From Rhodothermaceae bacterium Tc-Br11_B2g6_7 (GTDB lineage: Bacteria > Bacteroidota > Rhodothermia > Rhodothermales > Salinibacteraceae): a stretch of 64,000 bases of DNA. Positions within the stretch are counted from its first letter, which is position 1, and every line of letters starts with the position of its first letter. Positions 29,186 to 37,732 of the stretch are shown piece after piece. A program made the position numbers and the translations under genes. Location of the stretch: NCBI GenBank assembly GCA_001564055.1, contig LKNB01000010.1:1-64000 (forward strand), given 5' to 3'. The notes beneath the pieces were generated by a model. The model did no database searches. It worked only from the letters and a program-made list of their open reading frames with translations, and had not been told where the DNA came from.

Positions 29186-30223
29186 TTACGCGTCAGCGAG
29201 GGTGGCTTTAAGTTTGGAGATAAGCCGAACCGGTGTCGGATCGATTGCATCCTGCATGGCCAGGTAGAAGCTCACCCAGTCGCCCAGGTGTACGGTCGAC
29301 AGTAGGCGCGTCAGGCGGGCCTCCCCCTCACTCTCCACATCGATCCACGCGCCAGCGCGGTCCATGAGTAAGTCTTTGGTCACGCGGGCCCGGCGTTGCA
29401 CGGCCGGGTGGTCGCCCACATCTCGCAACATGATGATGGCGAGTGCCTCGTGTATGGCCGCCTGTTCCTCCCATCCCATGATTTCGTTGTGGTTGAGCTC
29501 AGGAAGCACGTTTCCGAAGGCCAGCCGCTTGGCGTTCTCCTGGATTTGCCCGCGCCAACGCACGTTTACAGTCTCCAACAGGCCGTTTCCGCTGTAAACG
29601 AGGGGGGTGTAGTCACCGATCCGCCGGGCAAGGGCATACGCCAGTGAGGTGTTGGGGTCGGCCTCCCGTGTGCTCATGCCCTCCAGGGTGCGGTTGGCCT
29701 CCACCCAGGCCTCCGTTTGCGAGGGCAATAGCTCCAGGCGCTCGGCTAACGTGACGAGCGCGGCGAGCGAATAGCCCAGGGCTGCCCGGGGCTGCATGCC
29801 CCCCGGCATCTCCACAACCGGGAACCCGTGCTCCGCCGCCAGTGCCGTGACGGTCCCGCCTGACGAGAGCGCAATGATTTGGGCCTCACGCGCCAGGGCC
29901 TCATGTAGTGCCGAGAGCGTCTCTTCTGTGTTACCTGAGTAACTGGAGACAAGGACGAGCGCCTGGTTGTCGACGTGTGCAGGCAGCGTGTACCCGCGGT
30001 TCACCAGTATGGGGACCGCAGCCGTTGGGGCGGCCAGGCTGCGCAATAGATCGCCGCCCATGGCTGAACCGCCCATCCCCGCGATGACCACCTGCGAGGG
30101 CTGATGCTCAGGTACAGGCACATCCCGCGCGGCCTCTCGGCCAAGGGCAAACTGCTGGGCAAAGGTGCGGATGGCACCATACATGTTCTCGGGGTCGTGC
30201 GAGGAGAAGTCAGAATCGGGCAT
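29186..30223 (-). CDS. bifunctional phosphoglucose/phosphomannose isomerase
   Basis: A 345-aa SIS-domain isomerase. The first SIS domain has VVIAGMGGSAMGGDLLR and the sugar-phosphate loop LVSSYSGNTEET. The second half carries the ENAKRLAFGN and LNHNEIMGW segments of the PGI/PMI family, with the catalytic Glu and His in those segments. The enzyme interconverts glucose-6-P or mannose-6-P with fructose-6-P, linking glycolysis to mannose-containing glycans. This family substitutes for classical PGI in several archaea and Bacteroidota. It lies just downstream of ptsI on the same strand. Confidence 0.92.
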   Translation of the reverse strand: MPDSDFSSHDPENMYGAIRTFAQQFALGREAARDVPVPEHQPSQVVIAGMGGSAMGGDLLRSLAAPTAAVPILVNRGYTLPAHVDNQALVLVSSYSGNTEETLSALHEALAREAQIIALSSGGTVTALAAEHGFPVVEMPGGMQPRAALGYSLAALVTLAERLELLPSQTEAWVEANRTLEGMSTREADPNTSLAYALARRIGDYTPLVYSGNGLLETVNVRWRGQIQENAKRLAFGNVLPELNHNEIMGWEEQAAIHEALAIIMLRDVGDHPAVQRRARVTKDLLMDRAGAWIDVESEGEARLTRLLSTVHLGDWVSFYLAMQDAIDPTPVRLISKLKATLADA

Positions 30224-30312
30224 AACGTAAGGGGGTACGAGAGGAAGCAGAAGAAAGAAGAACTATGGCAGCATGGGCGGCGGCCCTCCAGGGGCTCCGG
30301 CATAGGGGGGCG

Positions 30313-32184
30313 TCAGGAGGAGGCCACTTGCGGGCCGCGCGCACCTAAGGTATCGCCATCAAGCCCCAATGGTAAATGGCCCAGGTGGGCATGAAACCAG
30401 TCGTTGAGGAGAGCCTGGACGTCTTCGGCATCAGACAAGACCAGCGCTTCCCGAGCCAGCTGCCGGGCATCGGCATGGCTGATACGGCGGATGAGGCGTT
30501 TGACGCCAGGGATATAGATGGGTGAGGCGCTGAGCTGATCGACCCCCAGGCCAAGCAGGATTGGGGTTGCCACAGGATTCCCCGCCACTTCACCGCAGAC
30601 GCTAACTGGTATGTCAGCCGCGCGCGCGGCGTCAGCCGTTCGCTTGATCAAGGCTAACACAGCTGGATGTAATTCTGAATAGCGGTTGGCCACCAAATCA
30701 TTGCCTCTATCTACAGCGAGCACATATTGTGTAAGGTCGTTGGACCCGATAGAGAAAAAGTCGCACACCTCCGCAAACAGAGTCGCCTGGAGAGCTACCG
30801 AGGGGACCTCAACCATGATGCCGACTGGAACGTCGGCCTTGAATGGCACCTTCCGCGCAGACAACTCCTCCCGCGCTTGGTCCAGTAGCTCATGCACCTG
30901 CTCCACCTCGGCGCGCGTCGTAATCATCGGAAGGAGAAGCCGGACGGGTCCATGCGTGGCGGCCCGGAGCACAGCGCGCAGCTGTGGCATGAGTAAGTCG
31001 GGCTTATCGAGAAGCACGCGAATGCCCCGCCATCCAAGAAACGGGTTGTGCTCTCGCCGGGCCAGCGGCAGCATCTTGTCGCCTCCGAGGTCCAGCACGC
31101 GGATCGTGGTCGGGCGTGGGGCTGCGGCCTCTACGATTTGCCGATAGAGCTTGTATTGTACGTCCTCGGGCTGGGTAATGGAGCCTTGCAAGAGCAGCAG
31201 TACCTCCGTACGCACAAGCCCGATACCGTCAGCCCCATGATCGTCAAGCAGGTCCGTTTCCTGGGAAATTTCGATGTTGGCGTGCAGATCGATGGTTACG
31301 CCATCCGTGGTTTTGGCGGGAAGCGGTGCCAGTTCGCGTTGCTGCGTACGAATCTCCTGAAACCGGCGATTCCGCTCCTGATAGGTCTGGATTGTTTCAT
31401 CCGACGGGCGCACGACAACGCGGCCGCGAATGCCGTCCAGGACGATCATGTCGTCGGTCTCCACGTGCTCTGATAGGTCATGAAGGCTGACCACGGCCGG
31501 AAGACCGAGCGCGCGTGCCATAATGGCCACGTGCGAAGTCGGACCGCTGTAGTCAAGCCCGCAGCCCCTAATGCCCCGCCGGCTGAACAGCATCATTTCA
31601 GCGGCACTGAGCGCCTGCGAGATAATAATGGTATCGGGCGGGACGTCGGCCAACAGTTCCCCCCGGCGCAGATAGGTGATGAGCCGTTGCTGTACCTCCA
31701 GAAGGTCATCGGAGCGCTGACGAAGATAGGGACTGTCGCTGTTCTCCAAGCGCCGACGGTACTGTGTCATGACCTGTTCGATGGCATAGGAGGCGCTGCT
31801 GTGCTGCTCCTCAATATGACGCACGACTGCGTCGTGCAGGGTGTCGTCGCGCAGCATGAGCTGCTGCGCCTCGAAGATAGCGCTGCTCTCCTCGCCCAGC
31901 TTTTCCCGTGTCACAGAGATAATAGAGGACAGGGCCCGCTCGGCCTGGCTGATGGCTTCCTCAAAACGCTCCTTCTCTTGGGCGGCCTTAGCCGGATCTA
32001 TACTCTCCTCCTCCACCCGTCCACTCTCCCGCTCCAGGATGTACGCGGGACCAATGGCGATGCCCGGTGAGGCGGCTACCCCCTCAACAACCCTGTCGTC
32101 CGACCCCAACGCCCCGTTATCAGGCGGAGACACAAGCGGCTCGGACGCATCAGCGCGCGACGGATGCGGAGATGAGGGAATCAT
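30313..32184 (-). CDS. ptsI: phosphoenolpyruvate-protein phosphotransferase (PTS enzyme I)
   Basis: A 623-aa enzyme I that moves phosphate from PEP to HPr. Domains: an N-terminal HPr-binding helical part, the swivelling His domain with the phosphorylated H218 in GPTSHVAIMAR, and the C-terminal PEP-binding TIM barrel (EVPSVALQA, SIGSNDLTQYVLAVDR, CGEVAGNP with the catalytic Cys). About 30 poorly conserved residues precede the usual start. The HPr gene lies 179 nt upstream on the same strand. No sugar-specific EIIA/B/C gene is in the window, so it may feed a regulatory PTS or a permease encoded elsewhere. Confidence 0.96.
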   Translation of the reverse strand: MIPSSPHPSRADASEPLVSPPDNGALGSDDRVVEGVAASPGIAIGPAYILERESGRVEEESIDPAKAAQEKERFEEAISQAERALSSIISVTREKLGEESSAIFEAQQLMLRDDTLHDAVVRHIEEQHSSASYAIEQVMTQYRRRLENSDSPYLRQRSDDLLEVQQRLITYLRRGELLADVPPDTIIISQALSAAEMMLFSRRGIRGCGLDYSGPTSHVAIMARALGLPAVVSLHDLSEHVETDDMIVLDGIRGRVVVRPSDETIQTYQERNRRFQEIRTQQRELAPLPAKTTDGVTIDLHANIEISQETDLLDDHGADGIGLVRTEVLLLLQGSITQPEDVQYKLYRQIVEAAAPRPTTIRVLDLGGDKMLPLARREHNPFLGWRGIRVLLDKPDLLMPQLRAVLRAATHGPVRLLLPMITTRAEVEQVHELLDQAREELSARKVPFKADVPVGIMVEVPSVALQATLFAEVCDFFSIGSNDLTQYVLAVDRGNDLVANRYSELHPAVLALIKRTADAARAADIPVSVCGEVAGNPVATPILLGLGVDQLSASPIYIPGVKRLIRRISHADARQLAREALVLSDAEDVQALLNDWFHAHLGHLPLGLDGDTLGARGPQVASS

Positions 32185-32363
32185 GCGCTAAGCGGTTGTG
32201 GGCTGGATAATATACGGTCGATGGGGCGGGCATCCGAATCGTCCGGGGGCGTCGGTAGCGATGGCTGTGGCGGTGCGCGGTACCGGGTGCTCGGGTGCAG
32301 CGGGGCACGGTAGGATGGCGTGAGTCACGACGGAACGGAGCCCCCGTACCGGGATGTTGCGGG

Positions 32364-32630
32364 TCACGCCTCACCAAAGCCATCGGCGAAGAGGGCCTCA
32401 AGGGCGTCGGCCGCCTCCTCTTCGTCAGGACCTTCAAATAGCAACGTTAGTGTCGCGCCCTGTTCAGCAGCCAAGGTCATTACACCGATGATGCTCTTGC
32501 CGTTAATTTCGTAGCCATCTTTCTGAATGTAAAAGTCAGACGCAAACTGCGATCCACGCCGTACAATCATCGAGGCGGGACGGGTATGCAGTCCAGCGCG
32601 GTTGGTAACGGTGACTTCGCGTTCAACCAT
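32364..32630 (-). CDS. ptsH: phosphocarrier protein HPr
   Basis: An 88-aa HPr. The phosphocarrier histidine is H15 in RAGLHTRPAS and the regulatory serine is S46 in NGKSIIGVM. Both are needed for a two-site HPr (EI-dependent His phosphorylation, HPr-kinase-dependent Ser phosphorylation), so HprK-type regulation is possible. The C-terminus is strongly acidic (EEEAADALEALFADGFGEA), as expected in a halophile. It lies between the prenyl synthase gene and ptsI on the same strand. Confidence 0.96.
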   Translation of the reverse strand: MVEREVTVTNRAGLHTRPASMIVRRGSQFASDFYIQKDGYEINGKSIIGVMTLAAEQGATLTLLFEGPDEEEAADALEALFADGFGEA

Positions 32631-32668
32631 CAGGGCAGCGGGGAAACGGGTATACGGGTAGCGAGCAC

Positions 32669-33664
32669 CTAATGCAGCCGGGTCTGCATGTCGCGCACCA
32701 GCCAGCGAAGGGTGTCGCGGGCGCGACCTGACGGCAGAGCCGCTACTTCGTTCATTGCTGCATCTGTGTGGCGCATCACGGCTGCGCGGGCGTTCTCTAC
32801 CACGCCCAGGTGCTGCATCCGCTCCCGAGCCTCATCGACCTGCGCCGGTGGTAGGCCCTGGCGTTCCGCGATGCGCGCAAACCACGCATGGTCCGGTCCT
32901 TTAGCCATCTCCAGAGCACGCAGCAGCAAATACGTCTTCTTGCCCTCGATTAGGTCCCCCCCAATCTGTTTGCCCCACCGGGTGTCCTCCGCCATGAGAT
33001 CTAACAGGTCATCTTGAATCTGGAATGCCCGGCCGAGCTCCCGCCCCAGCGTGCAGAGATCATCGAGGGTAGCTGGTGGGGCCCCGCCAATGAGTCCGCC
33101 AAGCTCGAAGCAGCTCTCCAGCAATGCCCCCGTTTTCCGGTCGATCATGTCGAGGTAGGCTGCGACGGACACATCCTTCTGTCCAGCAAAAGCGGTGTCT
33201 AAGGTTTGCCCTTCGCAGAGGCGTGCGACGGTGCGGTAGAAGCGTCGGTGGGCCTCGGGGAGCAGCGGTGCGTGAAGATGTGAGAGGAGCGCATACGCCT
33301 TGCCCATGAGTACATCACCCGTCAGGATGGCCGTGTCCTGATCCCAGCGTGTGTGCACGGTGGGGCGTCCCCGGCGCGTGTCCGCATGGTCCATGATGTC
33401 GTCATGGACCAAGGTGAAGTTGTGAAACAACTCAAGCGCCAGCGCGGCTGGCAGGGCCTCCTCTTCTGTGGCACCGAACGCCTCCGCGGTTAACAAGAGG
33501 AGCACCGGACGCAACCGTTTGCCCTTGCCTTCAAGCACATGCCGGACGGGGGCATACAGCCCGGGTGGCTCGCGCGGGAAGTCGATCTCCTGTAAGGCCG
33601 CTTCAACCCGGCCTCGAAGGTGCTCAACGTACGCCGAAGGCGCTATTGTGTCGGTGGAAGACAT
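32669..33664 (-). CDS. short-chain polyprenyl diphosphate synthase (GGPP/FPP type)
   Basis: About 331 aa from the ATG at 33664 (MSSTDTIAPSAY). The first Asp-rich motif DDIMD (88-92) is followed by RR at 97-98, and the second is DDLLD. Before the first motif the sequence is NFTLVHDD, with Phe five residues upstream of the Asp motif. Long-chain (quinone) synthases have Ala there, and a bulky residue limits chain length, so a C15-C20 product is more likely. That could feed carotenoids, squalene or quinone side chains. An upstream in-frame ATG at 33784 overlaps adk and is less likely. Confidence 0.88.
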   Translation of the reverse strand: MSSTDTIAPSAYVEHLRGRVEAALQEIDFPREPPGLYAPVRHVLEGKGKRLRPVLLLLTAEAFGATEEEALPAALALELFHNFTLVHDDIMDHADTRRGRPTVHTRWDQDTAILTGDVLMGKAYALLSHLHAPLLPEAHRRFYRTVARLCEGQTLDTAFAGQKDVSVAAYLDMIDRKTGALLESCFELGGLIGGAPPATLDDLCTLGRELGRAFQIQDDLLDLMAEDTRWGKQIGGDLIEGKKTYLLLRALEMAKGPDHAWFARIAERQGLPPAQVDEARERMQHLGVVENARAAVMRHTDAAMNEVAALPSGRARDTLRWLVRDMQTRLH

Positions 33665-33734
33665 GGGGTGGAGATCGGTCGCTCGGTGAACGGAAGTAGA
33701 ACGCAGGGACAGTGAAGCGTCGGCGGCTTCGGGA

Positions 33735-34370
33735 TCAGGCCTGGTCTTGTACGGCTTCAACGATGCGTTCGTACACCTGCTCAAAGTCGCCGACGCCGTC
33801 GATCTCTACAAGAAGGCCCCGTTCACGGTAGAAGGTCTCCACCGGCTGCGTTTCCTCCTTATACACGGCCAGGCGCTCACGGACCTTCTCCGGCTTGTCG
33901 TCCGAGCGCTGCTTGATCATGGCGTCGTCGATGTCGGCGGGGGGCGGCTTGAAGTCCAGATGGTACGTCTCTCCTGTCTCTACGTGGACGCGCCGCTTCG
34001 AGAGCCGGTCGACGAGCTGCTCATCGGGTACAACGAGGCTCACAAACGCGTGCAGCGAGGCATCTTGCTCGTCCAGGTAGGCTTCCATCCACTCAGCCTG
34101 TGGGACCGTACGAGGATATCCATCCAAGATGAAGTCGTCGTGGCCTTCGTTGGCGATGGCCTGTTTAGCCAGCTTCCACACCACTTCATCCGGAACCAAC
34201 TGCCCGGCATCTACGAATTTTTTGACTTCTTGCCCGAGCGGCGTCTCGGCGCGGATGGCGTGCCGTATGATATCGCCTGTGGAGATGTGGGTAAGGCCCT
34301 GACGTTCCACCAGAAGCTTGGCCTGTGTGCCTTTACCAGCTCCGGGAGGTCCAAAAAGTGCGAGTCGCAT
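33735..34370 (-). CDS. adk: adenylate kinase
   Basis: A 211-aa AMP kinase. P-loop GPPGAGKGTQ at residues 7-16, AMP-binding STGDIIR, GYPRTVPQA and a LID domain (residues about 122-160) with no zinc-binding cysteines. It interconverts ATP plus AMP with 2 ADP. It is the first gene of the run adk, prenyl synthase, ptsH, ptsI, PGI/PMI, yqeY, cvpA. Acidic residues are enriched on the likely surface. Confidence 0.97.
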   Translation of the reverse strand: MRLALFGPPGAGKGTQAKLLVERQGLTHISTGDIIRHAIRAETPLGQEVKKFVDAGQLVPDEVVWKLAKQAIANEGHDDFILDGYPRTVPQAEWMEAYLDEQDASLHAFVSLVVPDEQLVDRLSKRRVHVETGETYHLDFKPPPADIDDAMIKQRSDDKPEKVRERLAVYKEETQPVETFYRERGLLVEIDGVGDFEQVYERIVEAVQDQA

Positions 34371-34425
34371 AGCGTTAACGTTTGAGCAAGCGAATTAGAA
34401 TAAGGGTAAACATGTGCTGCGGACG

Positions 34426-34944
34426 TCAGCCCTCGGTATCATCGAACGCGTCTAAATCGAACGAACCAAGTGCGTTTTGCACGCTGGAGCGGACGATGAT
34501 GGCAAGCGCTGTTTTGACAGCCGTCAAGATCAATCCGCCCAGGCCGCCTTCGCCCCCGCTATCCTCAGAGGGCATCACGATAAGCGGTACGCCGTTGCGG
34601 AGGGCCTCCCGCGTAGCCTCTGCAGCCTCGATGCCTTCCTCGGCGACCCGCCGCTGAACATCGCGCGAGATGGCATCTACGTAGCGGCTGACCAGCAGTT
34701 GGTGTGCTTCGTTGACGTCAAACGGGTCCGTCGACTTTTTGGGCCGCCCGACGATCCATCCCACCACCGCTCCGGCCAGGAGTGCACCTCCGGCGGCGAT
34801 GTACGGCTGGTCTTTGATGCGTTGGAGCACTTGCTCCTTGAGCGAAACCGCCTCTTGCTCCAACGAATCGAGACGCTGTTCGATGGAAAATGACCGAGCA
34901 GCCAGTTCGGCTTTGACTTCGCCTTTGGTAAGATTGCGTTTCAT
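34426..34944 (-). CDS. YqjD/ElaB-like membrane-anchored helical protein
   Basis: A 172-aa protein. The N-terminal half is a charged helix (SIEQRLDSLEQEAVSLKEQV). A glycine-rich transmembrane segment follows at about 48-66 (YIAAGGALLAGAVVGWIVG), then RPKKS. A second hydrophobic stretch lies near 135-155. This resembles the DUF883/YqjD group of inner-membrane-anchored, ribosome-associated helical proteins. The C-terminus is acidic. The upstream gene is a YqjE/holin-like protein, matching the yqjD-yqjE pairing known in proteobacteria. Function is unproven. Confidence 0.6.
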   Translation of the reverse strand: MKRNLTKGEVKAELAARSFSIEQRLDSLEQEAVSLKEQVLQRIKDQPYIAAGGALLAGAVVGWIVGRPKKSTDPFDVNEAHQLLVSRYVDAISRDVQRRVAEEGIEAAEATREALRNGVPLIVMPSEDSGGEGGLGGLILTAVKTALAIIVRSSVQNALGSFDLDAFDDTEG

Positions 34945-34989
34945 AGACTGGTGGATAGCAGTAGAGCAGACGAGTGAAAACCAAATAGT

Positions 34990-35421
34990 TTAGGTGGAGG
35001 ATGCTTCCTCGCGCGGAGGCGGCGCATCAATTCCCATGCGCTCCGCACGTATGCGGACAAGCGTCGGCTGCAGGGCGCGCACGGTGCCTGCCACGATGAA
35101 CAGCACAGCGGTGACGACCAGGAAGCCCCAGAACGGATGCCCCAGCAGCCACCCCGCTCCGATGGCCAACGTAACGAGCAAGAACAGCGCAGCCAGTGCA
35201 CCTACAATAGCCACGATCACCCCCACCACGGCACGGTTCAGCTTAAGCTCAACCGTCTCCTCTATCTCCATCTGTGTGTGGCGGGCTTTGAGCTCAACCC
35301 AGGCGGTCAGGTCTTCAGCCAGGCCGCGCGTCTCGTCGGTAACACGCTGTAGTCGTCCAGGTGCTGAGGGCGACGTGAGGCTTTCAGATGTACCGTGGGA
35401 TTCTTCGGGTAGTGACTCCAT
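34990..35421 (-). CDS. YqjE/holin-III-like two-helix membrane protein
   Basis: About 143 aa from the ATG at 35421 (MESLPEESHG). An N-terminal helical region (ETRGLAEDLTAWVELKARHTQ) precedes two transmembrane helices at about 68-92 and 96-118, with a basic segment and an acidic tail. The layout fits the YqjE/DUF1469 (phage holin III) superfamily. No lysin or phage gene is nearby, so a prophage origin is not supported. It lies 45 nt upstream of the YqjD-like gene, and the two probably form one unit. Confidence 0.65.
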   Translation of the reverse strand: MESLPEESHGTSESLTSPSAPGRLQRVTDETRGLAEDLTAWVELKARHTQMEIEETVELKLNRAVVGVIVAIVGALAALFLLVTLAIGAGWLLGHPFWGFLVVTAVLFIVAGTVRALQPTLVRIRAERMGIDAPPPREEASST

Positions 35422-35625
35422 ACGGTCCGCGGTGCATGAGGAATGAGGGATGAGAGGCGCGCCGCACTGAATGCCTAATGGGCTGCGCGCTGATGCGATG
35501 TAAAGGATACACATATTTTGGACGGTAGGCGAACCGCCAGGCATCCTTCAACAGGCTATAAAGTAGACTATTCGGTGACGAATTATGCCGTTGCGTTTCC
35601 AAAAAACGATTAACTTACGCCCTTC

Positions 35626-35901
35626 ATGCCAGACTTCCGCGCAGAATCTACACCGAACCCGAATAGCCTAAAGATGACGACGGACGCGGGGCCGTTTATT
35701 GAAGATGGCATGGAGTCATTCAACACCCTGGCCGAAGCAGAAGGCCATCCATTGGGGGATCCGATGCTACGCATTCCGGGCGTCGACAACGTCTTCATCC
35801 TTCCTCAATTCCTCACCGTAACAAAGCAGCCTGCGGCGGCTTGGGAGAAGGTACTGCCCAAAGTAAAGCAAGTGCTGCAGTCTTATTTTGATCAGGCATG
35901 A
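35626..35901 (+). CDS. stand-alone Nfu/NifU N-terminal-domain protein
   Basis: A 91-aa protein consisting only of the Nfu N-terminal (PF08712-like) domain: ESTPNPNSLKMTTD near the start and a GVDNVFILPQFLTVTK core. The NifU C-terminal CxxC iron-sulfur domain is missing, so it cannot itself hold a cluster through that motif. It may guide targets in Fe-S assembly. It is a single gene that converges on the LuxC-like gene. Confidence 0.88.
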   Translation: MPDFRAESTPNPNSLKMTTDAGPFIEDGMESFNTLAEAEGHPLGDPMLRIPGVDNVFILPQFLTVTKQPAAAWEKVLPKVKQVLQSYFDQA

Positions 35902-35950
35902 CCGTTATAGCGCCCGGTACGAGCGTTGCTCGGCGGCAAGGCCGCATCCG

Positions 35951-37009
35951 TCACATGTTCTTGGCGGTGCTGCCTGAAGCCGCCAGTGCTTCAAGGAAGT
36001 GCACCAGCTGATCGTTGGATGTGTGGCCTTCGATAGGTGGACGGTGAGCTGTGCCGGGATGGATAAGGGGAATTTCAGAGGGGACCCCCTTCGTCTGTGC
36101 CGCCACATCGTCGGCTGCAATGACGAGGTGAAGATCTGAGGGCAACTGGGGGCCGATCTCGGTAAACGACGCATACGGCACCCAACGTATGTGGCCGGGG
36201 GATTGGATCTCTGCCTCCCCCTTGCTCACCAGAAACCCCAGGTCATCGTTGTAGCCATGCGGGACGTCCAGTGCCTCGAGCATGGCCTGCTGCATTTTTA
36301 ATCGCCCGGGAGTGTCTTTATGTGCCGGGTAGATGGCGCGAAAATGCGCACAGGCTTCCAGGAATCCATCCGGCTCAAGACCGGCTGGTGCGAACAGTAG
36401 CCGGGGAGATGCATCGCCTTTGCCATCATAGAGCAACGCGTCCTCGGCCAGGTGCTCCCATGTTTCGTCGCTTGGGCTTTCTACAATGGCGACTGTGGTG
36501 CGGCTTCCCAACCTTAGCTGGGGGATATCTTCGGTGTCGGGTTGTGAAGTTAGAATTGATTTTGCAATAACGGCATTACAAGAACGTTTTTCCTCCGCAG
36601 TAGCTAACGAGAAAATAGGCGATCCCAGAAGAGCGGTGACGGCATCCGCAATCGCCGGGAGTAACGAAGGAAAAGCGTCTGGTGGACGGTACTGCACCGT
36701 ATGGCCAGCGAGAACCAAAGCAACCCACACGTTGAAGGTCGCCAGCGGCGTTGCCGCCCCATCCAGCAGCGCCACTGATTGCGGCGTTGCCGCTTGCGGT
36801 ATCTCTGCCGCCCACGCGGTAAGCGCCTCCTCTGTTAGCGTATGCATACGCTGATTGATCGTAAAGGCCATCGCCTCGGCCGTACAGTGGTTCTCCGCAG
36901 CACGCGCCGCCGTAACGGCGGCCTCTCGCTCCGGATGGTCCGGCTCTCGCCAATCGGCGGCTACTGCCGCAAGCGCAGAGATCCGATCAGCAACTTCAGG
37001 GAACGACAT
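35951..37009 (-). CDS. LuxC-like acyl-CoA reductase homologue lacking the catalytic Cys
   Basis: A 352-aa protein resembling the LuxC/acyl-CoA reductase family (aldehyde dehydrogenase superfamily) of Bacteroidota. Shared landmarks are a mid-N-terminal block ATPLATFNVWVALVLAGH, where relatives have a NIPLVGFHD-type block, then LAEDALLYDGKGDASPRLLF. In active relatives the last block reads GxGCRNVS and holds the nucleophile Cys. Here Asp 199 stands at that place. The two cysteines at 42 and 144 and one near 218 do not align with it. Fatty acyl reductase activity is doubtful. The match is by pattern recall only, so the family assignment is moderate. Confidence 0.5.
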   Translation of the reverse strand: MSFPEVADRISALAAVAADWREPDHPEREAAVTAARAAENHCTAEAMAFTINQRMHTLTEEALTAWAAEIPQAATPQSVALLDGAATPLATFNVWVALVLAGHTVQYRPPDAFPSLLPAIADAVTALLGSPIFSLATAEEKRSCNAVIAKSILTSQPDTEDIPQLRLGSRTTVAIVESPSDETWEHLAEDALLYDGKGDASPRLLFAPAGLEPDGFLEACAHFRAIYPAHKDTPGRLKMQQAMLEALDVPHGYNDDLGFLVSKGEAEIQSPGHIRWVPYASFTEIGPQLPSDLHLVIAADDVAAQTKGVPSEIPLIHPGTAHRPPIEGHTSNDQLVHFLEALAASGSTAKNM

Positions 37010-37053
37010 ATAGGCAGTAGGCCCGGTTACAATGAGCGACCCATGAGATACCG

Positions 37054-37665
37054 TTACAGCTTTATGGTACAGCCGAAGGCTCGCGTGCTCGACGTGCTGG
37101 GGGTATCACCGGTTGCTACGGCGGCGACGGCATCCATCAAGTAGGCCTCTTGCACACTGCCGGGATCGCCTGGGGAGTCATCAACCGTGCCACGGTACAC
37201 CAGGCTCTCGTCTGCATTGAACAAGAACACATGAGGCGTGCGCGAGGCCCCAAAGGCCCGGGCTACGACCCCGCCCTCATCCTTCAGGTAGGGCATTGGG
37301 TAATCCGCGTCGTTTGCACGCTGCTGGTTCGCCTCGCGTGATTCGTCGGGGAAGGCGTTGGCGTCATTTGAGTTCACGAGCACAACAGCGATAGCGGCCT
37401 CATCAGCCCGTTCAAAAACCTCAAGGATCCGCTCTTCGTACCGGTCGACCCACGGGCATTGGTTACTCCAGAAAATAACGAGCGTCCCTCCTTCTCCGCG
37501 TACCGATGCCAGGGTTTGCTCACTCCCATCTGTAGCAATAAGCGGATGCGATGCCTCCGGCATGGAGGCACCGAGCGGAAGCTCTTCTTGTGCCTGCGTG
37601 GTCTGGCCCGTAAATAGCAATACAAAAAATAGCGTAGCAAGAGCGATAAACCGTTGCGTATTCAT
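37054..37665 (-). CDS. exported thioredoxin-fold (redoxin) protein
   Basis: About 203 aa from the ATG at 37665 (MNTQRFIALATLFF); an ATG at 37677 is four codons longer. A signal peptide ends near TTQAQ. The thioredoxin fold carries SNQCPWVDRY. It is a CPWV motif with only one cysteine, so it is not a standard CxxC disulfide exchanger. A second conserved-looking Cys lies in the C-terminal FGCTIKL. This matches AhpC/TSA-like periplasmic redoxins ending in GCxIK. It likely acts in the periplasm. It sits 44 nt downstream of the LuxC-like gene on the same strand. Confidence 0.78.
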   Translation of the reverse strand: MNTQRFIALATLFFVLLFTGQTTQAQEELPLGASMPEASHPLIATDGSEQTLASVRGEGGTLVIFWSNQCPWVDRYEERILEVFERADEAAIAVVLVNSNDANAFPDESREANQQRANDADYPMPYLKDEGGVVARAFGASRTPHVFLFNADESLVYRGTVDDSPGDPGSVQEAYLMDAVAAVATGDTPSTSSTRAFGCTIKL

Positions 37666-37732
37666 GGCGGGTACCATAGGGTCAGAGGGTGTACATCAGC
37701 TCTAAAGTCGCAAACAGTGTGCCGTACTACAG

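Noticed and set aside
34990-35421. Possible prophage holin
   Set aside because: The two-helix protein resembles holin III members, but no lysin, capsid or integrase gene is adjacent, and it pairs with a YqjD-like gene.
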